Of a DNA stretch of 62,320 nt, positions 27,568 to 35,967 are shown in pieces. Every line of letters starts with the position of its first letter. Within the stretch, counting starts at the first letter, position 1. The stretch lies in NCBI RefSeq assembly GCF_000373185.1, contig NZ_KB890633.1:1-62320 (forward strand). The letters are read 5' to 3'. A program made the position numbers and the translations under genes. This stretch comes from Segatella paludivivens DSM 17968 = JCM 13650. GTDB taxonomy: Bacteria; Bacteroidota; Bacteroidia; Bacteroidales; Bacteroidaceae. Under the pieces are notes generated by a model that had not been told where the DNA came from, did not search any database, and saw only the letters and a program-made list of their open reading frames with translations.

Positions 27568-28365
27568 TCAACTGATAACTCCGTATTTTATTAATGCATT
27601 CATAATGCCGTCTTCGTCAACACTCGTTGTTGTGAAGTCGGCATTTTTCTTTACTTCATCACCAGCATTCCCCATGGCAACACCTATTCCTGCTTGTTTG
27701 ATGATAGAGATGTCATTGCCCCCATCACCAAAAGCCATAGTATCGGCTATGTTGAAACCTTCATGTTCAGCCATGGCAAGCAATCCTTTGCCCTTATCAG
27801 CTGCTTTGCATGTAATGTCGGTAAAGTCAAGACACCAACGACCTGACGTACAATCTTTTAGATTCGCCATAATCAAAGCCTCTTGTTCCTCTGATATGAA
27901 AGGAGTCATCTGCAATATCGGCTGAACCAATACGTCCTCAATAGGTTTATCATAGTCAAGATTGGTCACTCCTAATCCCTTATGAAAAACATCGTCAACA
28001 ATTTCCTTATAATTATAGATTGCAATATCCTGTTGCCCTACAAATATAACAGGTCTGTCCCATTGTGAAGCAGCGTTCAGCATCATCTGAATATCCTCTG
28101 TTGAAATATCATTGCAGCAGATAGTATGTCGACCAGATTCATCATCAACAAAACAGTAAGCACCATTTGTTGTGATATATCCATCTATGAGATGTTCTAT
28201 CTGTCCAAGGTTTGTTATGAGTGAGATTGGTCTTCCAGTAGATATGTATATTTTCACTCCATTTTTCTTTGCTTGAGCAATTGCGTCAACAGTAGTTTGT
28301 GGAATTTTGTGTGTAGTAAAAGACACCAAAGTTCCGTCTATATCAAAAAATAAAGCTTTTACCAT
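27568..28365 (-). CDS. Cof-type HAD-superfamily phosphatase
   Basis: This is a 265-aa cytoplasmic phosphatase of the Cof/YidA group (HAD type IIB cap). Motif I is FFDIDGTLVSF (7-17), motif II includes ISTGRP (about 41-46), and the acidic C-terminal motif is FGDGGNDISII (about 217-227). Such enzymes dephosphorylate sugar phosphates and other small phosphorylated metabolites; the substrate is not predictable here. The length is normal, so this copy is intact. Its last 75 bp are duplicated at 25878-25952, where only the tail remains. A -7-like TACCTTCG lies at about 28390-28397 on the minus strand. Confidence 0.92.
   Translation of the reverse strand: MVKALFFDIDGTLVSFTTHKIPQTTVDAIAQAKKNGVKIYISTGRPISLITNLGQIEHLIDGYITTNGAYCFVDDESGRHTICCNDISTEDIQMMLNAASQWDRPVIFVGQQDIAIYNYKEIVDDVFHKGLGVTNLDYDKPIEDVLVQPILQMTPFISEEQEALIMANLKDCTSGRWCLDFTDITCKAADKGKGLLAMAEHEGFNIADTMAFGDGGNDISIIKQAGIGVAMGNAGDEVKKNADFTTTSVDEDGIMNALIKYGVIS
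27575..27649 (-). repeat. Right 75-bp direct repeat within the intact Cof phosphatase gene
   Basis: This is the partner of 25878-25952. It forms the true 3' end of the phosphatase gene and differs from the left copy at one base. The distance between the copies is 1697 bp, the size of the ATPase cassette plus one repeat. Confidence 0.9.
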
Positions 28366-28648
28366 ATCCTGAATTATTTAATTTGATGCGAAGGTATGGA
28401 AAAAAAATGATACTGCCAAACAATGCTCTTCATTAGTTTTTCAACCAATATCAGGTTCAAGTTTTCAACAATTGTCAACACGAAAAGTTATAGAGCCTAC
28501 CTAATATTAGGCATATTTAAGGAATCTTCTCAAGTACAGATAAACACAAAATAGACACTAACATACTTATAATCAACGCATTAAAGCCAAAACAATCTCT
28601 TCTAAAAATACATAATTTTTAGGTATTGATAATAATCATTAAAACCTT

Positions 28649-28656
28649 TACCTTTG
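28649..28656 (+). promoter_or_regulatory. Promoter (-33 TTG, 20 bp, -7 TACCTTTG) of the leader/SusC unit
   Basis: TACCTTTG with TTG at 28626-28628, 20 bp upstream, fits the consensus. The estimated start near 28663 leaves a 214-nt leader before the SusC gene. A small hairpin (CCTGA ... TCAGG, 28660-28674) lies at the predicted 5' end. Bases 28366-28625 hold no gene that I can support. Confidence 0.6.
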
Positions 28657-28702
28657 CCGCCTGAATGATTCAGGACATTATGATTAAATTATATTAATAA
28701 TA

Positions 28703-28809
28703 ATGAAATCAAAAATCACTTATATATGGTGATTGCCACATTAGCTATAACAGTATACAATGACGTTGATCCCAGCACAGAACTTAACAGGGATCTACAC
28801 TGGTTATGA
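28703..28809 (+). other. Candidate small leader gene in two frames (possibly frameshifted)
   Basis: ATG at 28703 opens MKSKITYIW and stops at once (TGA at 28730). ATG at 28726 in the next frame gives 27 residues beginning MVIATLAITVYNDVD and ending LNRDLHWL, with TGA at 28807-28809. One added base at about 28728 would fuse them into a small protein with a basic start, a hydrophobic helix and a polar tail. Either one frame is a real leader peptide, or this is a small membrane-protein gene broken by one base. The second frame overlaps the hairpin that follows. Confidence 0.35.
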
Positions 28810-28815
28810 TTTTTT
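28747..28815 (+). terminator. Terminator-like hairpin in the leader before SusC
   Basis: ATAACAGT (28747-28754) pairs with ACTGGTTAT (28799-28807), leaving one bulged base. Inside, GATCCC (28768-28773) pairs with GGGATC (28790-28795). GATTTTTT follows directly. The structure would end a transcript of about 150 nt, so SusC may depend on read-through or antitermination. Confidence 0.5.
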
Positions 28816-28876
28816 CGCTATAGGATGATAAACTTAAATGTATAAACCCAAATTAATTATAAACAAAGTAATAAAA

Positions 28877-31800
28877 ATGTTGAGAAAGATTGTTTTATTT
28901 ATGCCTCTTATGTTCATTTCTTTTTTAAGTATATATGGACAACAAGAGAGACCTAACAGAAATTTGGTAGTTGGGCAAGTAGTAGAAGAAGAAAACGAAG
29001 ATCCAATCCCTTATGCAACGATTTTCATTAAGGGTGCTAACAAACAAGTTCTAACGGATGACAAAGGTCAGTTTGCAATACAAGCAAATAAGAATAATGT
29101 TTTAATTGTTTCCTATATTGGTTTTGAATCCAAAGAGGTTCAGGTAACATCTCACAATGTTAAGATCTATCTGAAAAAAGCAGCGTATGAGCTTGATGAA
29201 GTTCAGGTTGTAGGTACGGCTCTCGGCTTAAAGCGTCCAGCTAAAGAATTAGGATATTCAGCCACTATAATTAATAATGCTAAGTTGACGGAAGGAGCTC
29301 CAACAAATACGCTTACCGGTCTGAGTTCTAAAGTAGCAGGACTGAGAATTAACATGTATGACAGCAAGGTTGATCCTGATTTTAAAGTTGTATTGCGAGG
29401 ATACAGATCTCTAACCGGAAACAACGAACCAATATACGTAGTAGATGGTATGCCGATACCGGACATTAATAGATTGAATCCTAACGATATCGAAAGTATT
29501 ACTGTATTAAAAGGTGCAAATGCTGCGGCGTTATATGGTTCAGAAGGCGTTAACGGAGCCTTAATTATTACGACCAAAAGTGGCGAGAAGGGAAAAGGAA
29601 AGGTTGAATACCGAAACTCGACCATGTTTTCGAGCGTTTTCTTGTTACCTAAAGCGCAAACGTCATTTGGACAAGGCATAGATGGTGTTTACAGTCCTAC
29701 AACATCTCAATCTTGGGGACCAGCTTTTGACGGAACAATGAAGGACTTTGGAACAACGTTGCCTAATGGAGAACAACCACAAGTATTGTATGCCGCTCCT
29801 AGTCATGACGTACGTAAGGACCTTTTCCAAACAGGTGTAAACGTTCAACATGATATATCTTTTTCAAAGGCAACAAATCGTGCTTCGTATTTTACCTCTT
29901 TGCAAGCAATGCAGATTGATGGAATCATACCTCAGGATAAAAGCACGAGATATAGCGGTAGATTTAATACAACTCAGAATTTAGGAAATTTGACCTTGTC
30001 GACAAGTATTAATTTCTCTACGACAAACAGTAATACTGCGCCCGATGGTCCTTGGCCTTCACTGTATGTGTTGCCGGCTAACTACCCGCTAGCAGAGATG
30101 AAGAACTGGAAAGATGAAAACTCTTTGGGTAATCCAAATAACTATTTTGTGAGTGGCGTTTCTGGTCTTCAATTAAACAGTCCTTATTATTACATAGATA
30201 CACATCGCGACAAAAGCCGTCAACAGGTACTAAATGGAAAGATTGAAGCTGAATATACTTTCTTTCCTTGGTTAAAAGCCATGGCTCGTATTGGATTATA
30301 TAATTCAGATACACAAACGCACAGCTCTATAACAAAATACGATACTTATGTGTCTGGGCGAAACCAAAGCGGTAGTGTTAGCGATGGTTCTACATTTGTA
30401 AGGCGCGTCAATGGCGATTTTATTATCAAAGCAAATCAGAAATGGGGAAGATTCGCTGTGAATGGAATCGTGGGAGAAAACATCAGAGATGATTATGCAA
30501 AATCGGTGAATATATCAGCATCTAATTTATTATTTTCGAATATCGAAAACCCGGATAGCCGTAGTGGAGATTTGACAGGATCGACAAATATCAGCCGTCA
30601 GCGTCAAGTTGCTCTGTATGGTGAAGTTACCGGTGGCTATAATGATTATCTATTCTTGACTGTTACAGGACGAAATGACTGGGTATCTGTGCTCAGTAAG
30701 GAAAACAGGTCATTCTTTTATCCTGGAATAAGTAGTTCTTTTGTATTTTCAAATGCTTTTGATTTTCTAAAAGAATCTAAAGTGTTTTCTTTTGGTAAAA
30801 TTTATGCTGCTTACAATAAAACAGGTAATGTTTCAGGAATCAGCCCATACGCACTGAACTTATCTTATAGTCAGGCAACCAACTTCCCTTATAATAATTT
30901 AGTTGGATATGTACCAGCATCTCAGAAGCCTAATAAAAATATAAAGCCTGAGTTTGTGCGCTCTTTCGAAATAGGAACACAACTAAGCTTTTTCGATCGC
31001 CGATTAAATGCAGAGATTACTTATTCATACTCTAATTCAAAAGGACAGATATTCCAAGCATCTACATCTGCCGCAACTGGATATACTTCTACCCTTATCA
31101 ACATGGGAGAGTTATCTAATAATGTATTAGAGGTGTCTTTGAGCGGAGATATTCTCCGTAACAAAAATTGGAGATGGAACTTAGCTCTCAATTACAGTTA
31201 TATCAAGAATAAAGTTATTGACCTGTACGGAACTGATGACACCGAAGAATACAGTATCTTTAAAGTTTTGTATGCCGTCAAAGGAGAGTCCTTCCCTAGT
31301 GTGAAAGTTACAGACTACAATCGCGATCCTCAAGGGCGTATTATTGTGGATGCAAAAACAGGTCTTCCGTCAAAAGCCGTGAATCTTACTACAAAGGGTT
31401 CGTCTGTTCCTCCCCATTTATTTGGACTTCAATCAAGCATCAGCTATAAGAGTTTCTCATTATACTTTGATTTCGACTGTCGTCTTGGTGGATGGAACAA
31501 TTCTGAATTTATTAATTCGATGATAAAAGCCGGCACACACCCTATGACTACTCAATACAACAGAAAGGAATACATTATTCCTAATTCTGTTATACAACAA
31601 ACCAATGCTGACGGAACAAAGACTTATGTAGAAAACACATCAGTCTATGCTAAGGGTAGTGACAAAGCAAGTTATTGGTCAAGTTATATGGCTGGCTATA
31701 CAATCAATTATACAGCAAAATCAGATTATCTGAAATTAAAAACATTAAGTCTATCCTATAATGTTCCTCATTCTATATTGAAAAGACTAGCCATAATCAG

Positions 31801-31963
31801 TGATGCTACTATCAGTGTACAAGCTACAAACTTATTCATAATCAGACATAAAGGATACGATGCTGGAGATCCGGAAAATCTTTATTATAATGAAGGCTTC
31901 AACGGCTGGAGACAACAACCTCCTTATCGCACATACGGTTTCACTTTAGATGTTACTTTTTAA
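28877..31963 (+). CDS. SusC/RagA TonB-dependent transporter (second pair, no enzymes)
   Basis: This is a 1028-aa transporter starting at the ATG at 28877 (MLRKIVLFMPLMF), which gives a clean signal peptide; an in-frame ATG 39 bp upstream is unlikely. A carboxypeptidase-regulatory-like domain (VGQVVEEENEDPIPYATIF) is followed by a TonB-box-like DEVQVVGTALGLKRPAKELG, a plug domain with GANAAALYGSEGVNGALIITTKSG-type sequence, and a barrel ending in YGFTLDVTF. A SusD-like gene follows 33 bp later. No glycosidase, protease or regulator is adjacent, so the substrate cannot be guessed from context. The leader contains a terminator-like hairpin that could control expression. Confidence 0.93.
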   Translation: MLRKIVLFMPLMFISFLSIYGQQERPNRNLVVGQVVEEENEDPIPYATIFIKGANKQVLTDDKGQFAIQANKNNVLIVSYIGFESKEVQVTSHNVKIYLKKAAYELDEVQVVGTALGLKRPAKELGYSATIINNAKLTEGAPTNTLTGLSSKVAGLRINMYDSKVDPDFKVVLRGYRSLTGNNEPIYVVDGMPIPDINRLNPNDIESITVLKGANAAALYGSEGVNGALIITTKSGEKGKGKVEYRNSTMFSSVFLLPKAQTSFGQGIDGVYSPTTSQSWGPAFDGTMKDFGTTLPNGEQPQVLYAAPSHDVRKDLFQTGVNVQHDISFSKATNRASYFTSLQAMQIDGIIPQDKSTRYSGRFNTTQNLGNLTLSTSINFSTTNSNTAPDGPWPSLYVLPANYPLAEMKNWKDENSLGNPNNYFVSGVSGLQLNSPYYYIDTHRDKSRQQVLNGKIEAEYTFFPWLKAMARIGLYNSDTQTHSSITKYDTYVSGRNQSGSVSDGSTFVRRVNGDFIIKANQKWGRFAVNGIVGENIRDDYAKSVNISASNLLFSNIENPDSRSGDLTGSTNISRQRQVALYGEVTGGYNDYLFLTVTGRNDWVSVLSKENRSFFYPGISSSFVFSNAFDFLKESKVFSFGKIYAAYNKTGNVSGISPYALNLSYSQATNFPYNNLVGYVPASQKPNKNIKPEFVRSFEIGTQLSFFDRRLNAEITYSYSNSKGQIFQASTSAATGYTSTLINMGELSNNVLEVSLSGDILRNKNWRWNLALNYSYIKNKVIDLYGTDDTEEYSIFKVLYAVKGESFPSVKVTDYNRDPQGRIIVDAKTGLPSKAVNLTTKGSSVPPHLFGLQSSISYKSFSLYFDFDCRLGGWNNSEFINSMIKAGTHPMTTQYNRKEYIIPNSVIQQTNADGTKTYVENTSVYAKGSDKASYWSSYMAGYTINYTAKSDYLKLKTLSLSYNVPHSILKRLAIISDATISVQATNLFIIRHKGYDAGDPENLYYNEGFNGWRQQPPYRTYGFTLDVTF

Positions 31964-31996
31964 AAACAGACTATTATAAAATAAAAAATTGATGAG

Positions 31997-33511
31997 ATGA
32001 AAAAATATAATATAGCATTATACATATTCTTTATATCCTTTGTAGGTAGTTGCTTTCAATCTTGCGACTCTTACCTCGATGTAAACGAAAATCCAAATAA
32101 GCCAATCGATAAAGATATAACTTTGGCTTATAGATTGCCATCAGCATTATACAATACTGCTTATCAAGAATCGGTACAACTCAATCAGTTAGGCTGTTTC
32201 TGGGGTGGATATTGGGGATTAAATACAGAAAGCAAAACCCAATATGCCAATATCCAACAGTATAACGGAGCCGATATAATGTCTGAACGTAATGGTATTC
32301 CTATCTGGGAGAATGGATATACATACGCCAACAACTATTATCTTATCCTCAATCAGGCAACAGAAGAAGGTTCAAAAGTATATGGAGGTATTGCCCGTAT
32401 TATGCTTGCTTGGCATTTTATGCGTTTAGCAGATATATATGGCGACATTCCGCTAGATCAAGCCTTCAACATGGAGACATATCCACATCCTGAATACGAA
32501 GATGGTATTGAAGTGTATAAAAAAACGATTGATTTATTGACTGAAGCTGTAGACATGCTGAAAGCTAAAAGAAGTGTGGCTGAAGCTAAACCATCTTCTG
32601 ATGATATTGTCTTTAACGGAGATGTGACCAAATGGATTCAATTTGCAAATACCATAAAGCTTAGGGCTTTGATTCGTCAGAGTGAAGTCGCTGGGCAAGA
32701 ATCGTACATCGCATCCGAAATTGATAAAATCAAAGTTGAAGGCAGTGGTTTTCTCACCGAATCAGCTTTAGCCAATCCTGGATTTACAACTAGTAAACCC
32801 AATCCATATTGGAGTAATTATTATCGCTCAACAGATGATAAGGAAACCTCTGCTCATACCTATATTCGTCCTACAGAATATGTAATAGCGCAATATGAGG
32901 CTTTGAATGATCCTCGTTTGGCACACTTGTATACTAAAACATCAGCAGGCAAGTATCAAGGAGTAATTTTTGGATATACAGGCAACGATGATCAATATAA
33001 AATGGCAAACACCTCTGCATTGAAGGGACCGAAAGAAAATAAATCTGAAACTGGAGCAATATTCAAATCGGCAACTCAGTCGTTGGTCTTGCTAAGTGAT
33101 TTCGAGAGTTACTTCCTTCAAGCAGAAGCAGCTCAGAGAGGCTGGATCAGCGACAATGCTGCAAGCTTGTATCAAAAAGGTATTGAGGCTTCTTGCGCCT
33201 ATATGGGAGTATCACCATCTGAAATATCATCTTACTTAGCTCAGCCTTCAATTGCGTACGACGGCACTATCAAACAAATTATTCTACAAAAATGGCTAGC
33301 TCTCAATTCTATCAATGGAATTGAAGCATGGAATGATTTTCGCAGATTAGGTTTGCCTCAATTCCCTAATTCGGCTACTGAGACTGATTCATCGGTTCGC
33401 CCTAAACGATTGCTCTATCCCGAAACTGAAACACAGACAAATGTATCTCAGGTAAAGAAACGTAATATCACTGATATAACAAAAAACCGTGTTTGGTGGG
33501 ATGTGCATTAA
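31997..33511 (+). CDS. SusD-like outer-membrane lipoprotein (SusD-like_2 type)
   Basis: This is a 504-aa lipoprotein with Cys19 after FVGS and the mature start DSYLDVNENPNKP, typical of the branch of SusD proteins annotated as starch-binding-associating outer-membrane proteins. It contains ARIMLAWHFMRLADIYGDIPLDQA (helix with the usual R-x-x-D-x-Y-G-D-I-P pattern), FFLQAEAAQRGW-like YFLQAEAAQRGWI and EAWNDFRRLGLP near the C-terminus. It is the partner of the SusC gene just upstream. The role is capture of an unknown ligand, often a peptide or glycan, at the surface. Confidence 0.92.
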   Translation: MKKYNIALYIFFISFVGSCFQSCDSYLDVNENPNKPIDKDITLAYRLPSALYNTAYQESVQLNQLGCFWGGYWGLNTESKTQYANIQQYNGADIMSERNGIPIWENGYTYANNYYLILNQATEEGSKVYGGIARIMLAWHFMRLADIYGDIPLDQAFNMETYPHPEYEDGIEVYKKTIDLLTEAVDMLKAKRSVAEAKPSSDDIVFNGDVTKWIQFANTIKLRALIRQSEVAGQESYIASEIDKIKVEGSGFLTESALANPGFTTSKPNPYWSNYYRSTDDKETSAHTYIRPTEYVIAQYEALNDPRLAHLYTKTSAGKYQGVIFGYTGNDDQYKMANTSALKGPKENKSETGAIFKSATQSLVLLSDFESYFLQAEAAQRGWISDNAASLYQKGIEASCAYMGVSPSEISSYLAQPSIAYDGTIKQIILQKWLALNSINGIEAWNDFRRLGLPQFPNSATETDSSVRPKRLLYPETETQTNVSQVKKRNITDITKNRVWWDVH

Positions 33512-33626
33512 ATAAAAATAAGCTATTCTTTTATAACTATATTATAAGGGTATCGCTATTCATCAGTACTACATGTAACTAAGTGATTTCTTAGGTTAAA
33601 TCAGAGATTATCACTCCACAAGAAAG

Positions 33627-33662
33627 GTTCTTTATGAATATATTCATGAAGAACTTTTTTTT
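33627..33662 (+). terminator. Rho-independent terminator of the SusC/SusD pair
   Basis: GTTCTTTATGAATA (33627-33640) pairs with TATTCATGAAGAAC (33641-33654) through 14 positions with one T:G wobble, followed by a run of T. It lies 116 bp after the SusD stop codon. Confidence 0.85.
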
Positions 33663-33987
33663 GTTTATTAAGATGGTCTGAGGCTAATCACTTAATAGCA
33701 TAACGAGAAAGCGAGTTGCATTCATTTCGGCTTCCCTCCCTGCGTTTTTTCGTGTTTTTAGCTACGTGAGCTACGGATTCTCTCGTAAAGCCTATAAACA
33801 GAGGAATTTTACGATACGTAGCTAGGTCAATTTAGCTACGATGGCTACGTTCTAGCTACGTTTTATATATATATATGTACGTGCACGCGCGCACTTAGGA
33901 CTTTTTGAAAATACTAGTGTCGAAGTGGCAACATAATGAATATCAATATTTTATCTATCATTTTTAATAATATATGGTGACGATGAT

Positions 33988-34095
33988 ATGACAAAGAAAC
34001 CTCAAATTTCATCATGCGTTTTACGAAGAAACGCATTGCGATATGCATTGTTTTGGGGAGTGATATGGGCCTTATCACTCGGTAAAGTATCATGA
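33988..34095 (+). CDS. Candidate 35-aa membrane micro-protein inside the inverted repeat
   Basis: ATG at 33988 opens 35 codons ending at TGA 34093-34095. The peptide starts MTKKPQISSCVLRRN and continues into ALRYALFWGVIWALSLGK. A basic N-terminus followed by an aromatic-rich hydrophobic helix looks like a small membrane protein. No strong Shine-Dalgarno or -7 element is seen, so expression is unproven. It is the only protein-like reading frame between the repeat arms. Confidence 0.35.
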   Translation: MTKKPQISSCVLRRNALRYALFWGVIWALSLGKVS

Positions 34096-34362
34096 AACGC
34101 AACCTAGTTTGCTTGCAAAATTGTATTAGAATATTATGAAAAACTCTCAATTAGATTTCTACTTGACACATTTCCGTCACTTGATTCTACTCGAAAAGAA
34201 AGTCTAACAAGTTGATATTCAATGGATAGACATTTCGACACTGGTATTTCTGAAAAGTTTAAAGTGTGCGTACGCATGTGTATTATTATGTGTAGCACCT
34301 ATAATTAAAACTTTGGCTAACAGCTCACACTTGATTTCATTGCATAGATATAAATCTTGCAG

Positions 34363-34370
34363 TATCTTTG
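34363..34370 (+). promoter_or_regulatory. Promoter-like site (TTG, 20 bp, TATCTTTG) inside the inverted-repeat element
   Basis: TATCTTTG with TTG at 34340-34342 fits the consensus. Immediately downstream is a hairpin, GCCGA ... TTCGGC (about 34370-34393). No gene follows, so it may start a small RNA. This part is absent from the left half of the inverted repeat. Confidence 0.4.
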
Positions 34371-34708
34371 CCGAGAATTCAGCGGAGTTCGGCAGAAAAT
34401 TTAAACAAGCTTGAAAATTCTGTTCTCGTTTACTGAATCTATGTCCCCCATTCTCAGTTCCTCAGATGCAGTCAACATTTCTTTGAAAAATTTATTTATA
34501 AGACACATGTTATACTCAAAATAATACAAGTTGCCGTAGCTAAAACTTAGCTCACCGCAGTTAAATTGTCTTAGCTACGTATCGCAATTCCCTCTGTTTA
34601 TAGGCATTACAAGAGAATCCGTAGCTCACGTAGCTAAAAACACGAAATGTAGAGAGAGAGCATACAAGAAATCGTATTATTCTTTTGCAGCTGTGATGAT
34701 TTTTTCCA

Positions 34709-34855
34709 TAACTTTGCATAAGTTACCGACTAAAATTTGTTAAATAAGAAGATTAAATGCGATACTATTTCTATCACAATTTTCTCATTATAGCCACTAG
34801 TTTTCATCTTTTGTAAAATTATTGGTTATATTGTTGATAAGAACAATAGTTTTAT
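34709..34855 (+). other. Possible short transcription unit (promoter, 19-codon frame, hairpin)
   Basis: A -7 TAACTTTG lies at 34709-34716. An ATG at 34757 opens MRYYFYHNFLIIATSFHLL and stops at 34814-34816. A hairpin TATTGTT ... AACAATA (34829-34848) followed by GTTTTAT could end the transcript. All three signals are ordinary on their own and the call is tentative. The rest of 33663-35009 shows no gene. Confidence 0.25.
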
Positions 34856-34871
34856 CGGACAGCAATAAAAA

Positions 34872-34897
34872 AATGAAGTCCCGACTGGAACTTCATT
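34872..34897 (-). terminator. Bidirectional terminator hairpin
   Basis: AATGAAGT (34872-34879) pairs with ACTTCATT (34890-34897) around a 10-nt loop. On the minus strand it is followed by TTTTTTATT, so it probably ends the transcript of the secreted protein at 35010-35576. Confidence 0.7.
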
Positions 34898-35009
34898 ATT
34901 CTTTTTGAATAGCATAGCCACTCTTACTTAGCAACATTTTAAACAAGGTTTCACACCATATTTATGTTAAACTTAAGAACGATTGCAATTCTTTATATAC
35001 TGTTAAAAA

Positions 35010-35576
35010 CTACTTAATCGTATAACAGTAAACTGTCATATTCTTCTCTGTTAAACTATTTGGGTTACTAACAATTACACCATATTCACCAGGAGTAGAT
35101 GGTATGTTTAGTATATAAGCGGTATCACCATACTTCTTTGCCTGAAAAGGAACTAAATCATCAGCACCTGACTGAGCCCCGCCGAATGTATTTGTTTTGG
35201 CAATTACACAACGTCTTTTATCTCCTTTAGATTCAAACTTCATTATCTGAATGAACGAATTAGGATCTTGTTTGTTGTCTGCAGCTTTTACAATCAAACG
35301 ATAAGCCTTAGCATCCGAGCCAACACAGCTAGATGTAGCACCTTCAACTTGAATACGAGACTTAACAGAACCAATACCCGTAAGGAAGACCGAAGCTCCA
35401 GCTTTAGCTTTTACAACGCCTATTTGCTTTTCAGCAGCAAAACTTGTTGTATCCTTGTCATTAATACAAAGAAGATTAGTCTCTCCAATAAACTCTGGCT
35501 CATAATTACCTTTAGTTTGAGCCGTTGCTGTTGTCATGGTTAGAATAGCCAACAGCGTAAACAATGTTTTTCTCAT
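35010..35576 (-). CDS. Small secreted protein of unknown function
   Basis: This is a 188-aa protein with a clear signal peptide (MRKTLFTLLAILTMTTATAQ, cleavage after residue 19 or 20). The mature part is polar and beta-rich, with GASVFLTGIGSVKSRIQVEG (about 56-75), two pairs of widely spaced Cys (LLCIND, SSCVGS, RRCVIA, VYCYTI) and no motif that I recognise. It resembles the short exported hypothetical proteins common in Bacteroidales. It is monocistronic: a -7 TACTTTTG lies at 35701-35708 on the minus strand, leaving a leader of about 118 nt, and a terminator lies at 34872-34897. The function is unknown. Confidence 0.8.
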   Translation of the reverse strand: MRKTLFTLLAILTMTTATAQTKGNYEPEFIGETNLLCINDKDTTSFAAEKQIGVVKAKAGASVFLTGIGSVKSRIQVEGATSSCVGSDAKAYRLIVKAADNKQDPNSFIQIMKFESKGDKRRCVIAKTNTFGGAQSGADDLVPFQAKKYGDTAYILNIPSTPGEYGVIVSNPNSLTEKNMTVYCYTIK

Positions 35577-35967
35577 AAATCACCTTATTTAGTTATTATT
35601 TTTTCTGATATAGAACAAGCCTTCGAAGTTTTATACATGCATAAAGCTCACTTATTATTATAATATGAAACTTTTACAATAAACAATTTTAATATTTTGA
35701 CAAAAGTAGTAATTAAAATTTAATATATATATATCAAAACTACATAATCAATATTATTAAAATATTTTAACCTTTCAAGAATTAAACAATTGACGAATAT
35801 TTGTCTTTGCCATCCATTCTTTTTGCACTAAGCCTATAACTATTTAAACCAGCTTGACTTTTAATTATGTCAAATTCGGCACAATTAAAAGTTGGATGAT
35901 TTAATTTCGCCTAAATACTCGACTGTATTTTTAAGTAGAATGGCAACATCTTTCAAAGCCAATTGAT
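35577..35967. other. Intergenic region between the secreted protein and GH20 genes
   Basis: This region is AT-rich with no gene. It holds the minus-strand -7 TACTTTTG (35701-35708) and a 10-bp inverted repeat ACTTTTAATT ... AATTAAAAGT (about 35848-35893). The repeat lies 75 bp after the GH20 stop codon and could end that transcript, though there is no U-tract. Confidence 0.5.

Larger units (their letters stand above)
33751..34644. repeat. Long inverted-repeat element rich in TAGCTACG motifs
   Basis: The arm 33751-33824 reads CGTGTTTTTAGCTACGTGAG, then CTACGGATTCTCT, and ends in GATACGTAGCTA. The arm 34571-34644 is its reverse complement with only a few substitutions and one indel. A second inverted pair lies inside: ACTTTTTGAAAATAC ... 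GTGTCGAAGTG (about 33900-33927) against the complement of 34229-34259, and alternating purine-pyrimidine stretches (33866-33895, 34262-34285) also correspond. The right side has about 230 bp of extra DNA. No transposase is encoded. It resembles a non-autonomous mobile element or a large cruciform-forming repeat. Confidence 0.8.

Noticed and set aside
33914..34150. 78-codon minus-strand reading frame within the inverted-repeat element
   Set aside because: No promoter or ribosome-binding site, low complexity, and it is antisense to the more protein-like 35-codon frame.
33751..34644. Complete insertion sequence
   Set aside because: No transposase-like reading frame exists between the arms on either strand.
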